Of a stretch of DNA of 64,000 nucleotides, positions 62,941 to 64,000 are shown piece by piece. The position numbers were made by a program, and so were the translations under genes. Location of the stretch: contig NZ_CP063144.1 of NCBI RefSeq assembly GCF_014962245.1, forward strand, positions 1,230,582-1,294,581. Reading direction: 5' to 3'. Under the pieces are notes generated by a model. It worked only from the letters and a program-made list of their open reading frames with translations. It searched no databases and was not told where the DNA came from. The DNA comes from Thermosphaera aggregans (GTDB taxonomy: Archaea > Thermoproteota > Thermoprotei_A > Sulfolobales > Desulfurococcaceae). Each line of letters begins with the position of its first letter. The first letter of the stretch is position 1.

Positions 62941-64000
62941 CAGCGCCACCTTGTATCCGATCAAATGTGGTCAATACTTTAAAAGTATGCTTACGGCTGA
63001 ACTCAACGCTTAGCGAACTTACAATGTCGTCAACCACTTTGCTCAGTGTTTCCTTCACGAATTCCTTATTAATTTTAGTGAATGAGAAGCTGTAGAACCT
63101 GCCGCTGCACAGCTGGAGGCTAATGGAAAACTCCTTCCAGCCTATGATCCTTTCAATCTCGCTTCCAGCTTCCTGGATTAATAGTAAAGGGCTTAGCAAC
63201 CCACCATGGAAGACTGCGCGATCATTAATTCTCAGTGAAGCACAGTCGCTGAACGTTTCAGTAGCGATTCTTAAAACACTTTGCGAGCCTATGACGCTTT
63301 CAGCCTGCCTCGCCTTAGCCACGATTGCTTTAAACTCCAAGGGGAACCAGTCGCGTGAGACGTGATCCCACAGACCTCTAGCATCAATTTTTTCAGGACT
63401 ACTCGACAATATTGTTTTAACCAGGAACTCGGCCAGATCCGCGGCTATTAAATCAGAGTTCACGTTGACCCGGTTGTCTAAACTCGAGTAGTGAATCCTC
63501 CACGAGTACTCATTATTCAATGTGGTAATAGCCATTGAAGGTATTCCCTCAAGGAGGTAGCTTAGACTGTCAAGCGAGTAGTGATTACCGCCTGGGACAG
63601 CGCTCCAGCCGGGCTTCAGCGATTCCGCAAAAACCTTGTACAATGAAGGATGGTAGTACACTGTTGGAGTGGCAGCGTGGACTGAATCTATCACTACCGA
63701 GTACAGCGTGTTCTCCAAAAAACCCTTATTCCTCATCACTTGTAAGAAGTACCTAGAGCCCCATGACCAAGGGTATGGAGAAATATAGGGAGACCCTAAT
63801 TCTTTCGCAGTGAAGGAAATCAGGACAACGTGTGCTTTGTTTTCAACTTTTCTCAGCTGTTTCGCCAGGCCTACAAGGGTTTTCAACCCGGCAACGCTGT
63901 CTCCCTCCCCCTCGAACCAGTGGTCATGATGCGTTGCAACATGGATTTCGCCATCTCTGGAGCCGTTAACCCCTGCGACCAACGTGTAGCCTATCGAATC
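62912..64000 (-). CDS. M28-type aminopeptidase-like protein, cut at the window edge
   Basis: The last ~362 codons of a metallopeptidase-like gene; the frame is open to the window's end, so its N-terminus is missing. It contains VATHHDHWFEGEGDSVAGLKTL near the visible start, with the zinc His and Asp of the M28 family, ISFTAKELGSP with the Glu pair region, and SLDSLSYLLEGIPSMAITTLNNEYSWRIHYSSLDNRVNV with a further His ligand. The C-terminal 120 residues form a separate domain. It probably cleaves peptides, which would fit peptide fermentation. Confidence 0.75.
   Translation of the reverse strand, partial: DSIGYTLVAGVNGSRDGEIHVATHHDHWFEGEGDSVAGLKTLVGLAKQLRKVENKAHVVLISFTAKELGSPYISPYPWSWGSRYFLQVMRNKGFLENTLYSVVIDSVHAATPTVYYHPSLYKVFAESLKPGWSAVPGGNHYSLDSLSYLLEGIPSMAITTLNNEYSWRIHYSSLDNRVNVNSDLIAADLAEFLVKTILSSSPEKIDARGLWDHVSRDWFPLEFKAIVAKARQAESVIGSQSVLRIATETFSDCASLRINDRAVFHGGLLSPLLLIQEAGSEIERIIGWKEFSISLQLCSGRFYSFSFTKINKEFVKETLSKVVDDIVSSLSVEFSRKHTFKVLTTFDRIQGGAVGEAGSNRS

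Overview
The window looks like a piece of the main chromosome of a hyperthermophilic, anaerobic, peptide- or amino-acid-fermenting crenarchaeon, most likely of the Desulfurococcales. The evidence is an archaeal replisome set (Orc1/Cdc6, one RFC small and one RFC large subunit, GINS23, MCM), NurA/HerA, an A-type ATP synthase, ribosomal protein eS25, three tungsten-type aldehyde:ferredoxin oxidoreductases (AOR), mannosylglycerate synthesis, CTP-dependent riboflavin kinase, frequent GTG/TTG starts and tightly overlapping genes. The group assignment is inference; there is no rRNA gene here. I see no insertion sequence, prophage or CRISPR array.

Layout. 0.1-8.4 kb: an ArsB/CitM-superfamily transporter, a THUMP-like protein and a DNA-replication block (cdc6, rfcL, rfcS, gins23, mcm). 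8.5-19.9 kb: a metabolic island bounded by two AOR genes, each paired with its own MoaD-like sulfur-carrier gene. Between them lie a Na+/solute symporter with a small partner, two class-III aminotransferases, an Lrp/AsnC regulator and a CoA-acylating (methylmalonate-semialdehyde type) aldehyde dehydrogenase. Together they read as a beta-/omega-amino-acid uptake and fermentation module. 20-22.8 kb: a membrane protein and the two-gene mannosylglycerate pathway. 22.9-25.2 kb: an NfnLS/SudAB-type flavoprotein pair behind a perfect 19-bp DtxR-type operator. 25.5-29.0 kb: tRNA-Gly, eS25, a DUF998 protein and an ABC-2 exporter. 29.1-33.2 kb: a stand-alone seven-gene Mrp/Mbh-type cation-antiporter operon.

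33.2-38.1 kb: riboflavin kinase, a third AOR, a DUF2139 protein, an amidohydrolase-like protein without the usual metal site, and tRNA-Ile. 38.4-44.4 kb: SAM hydroxide adenosyltransferase, PsiE-like protein, metallo-beta-lactamase fold protein, solo Cas4-like nuclease, Nudix, CYTH, HDAC-like and DHH proteins. 44.5-50.7 kb: NurA and an extended HerA, archaetidylinositol-phosphate synthase, endonuclease IV, a second Nudix, an unknown and a CBS protein. 50.7-59.7 kb: the A-ATPase operon in the order D, DUF61, H, I, K, E, C, F, A, B, with a rotor subunit that carries Na+-type ligands. 59.7-64 kb: a metallo-hydrolase, Dph6-type PP-loop protein, an 80-residue unknown, prolyl-tRNA synthetase and an M28-like peptidase cut by the window edge.

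How it fits together (inference): amino acids are taken up with Na+, transaminated, and oxidised to acyl-CoA or to acids by the acylating dehydrogenase and the AORs, giving reduced ferredoxin. NfnLS moves electrons between ferredoxin and pyridine nucleotides. The Mrp unit and a probably Na+-driven ATP synthase connect this metabolism to a sodium gradient. The most unusual signals are the DtxR operator before nfnSL, the NfnS with a lost NAD motif, the AOR-MoaD island with its mirrored promoters and ATTG/CAAT palindromes, the amidohydrolase-like pseudo-enzyme, and the HerA tail overprinted by an antisense gene.
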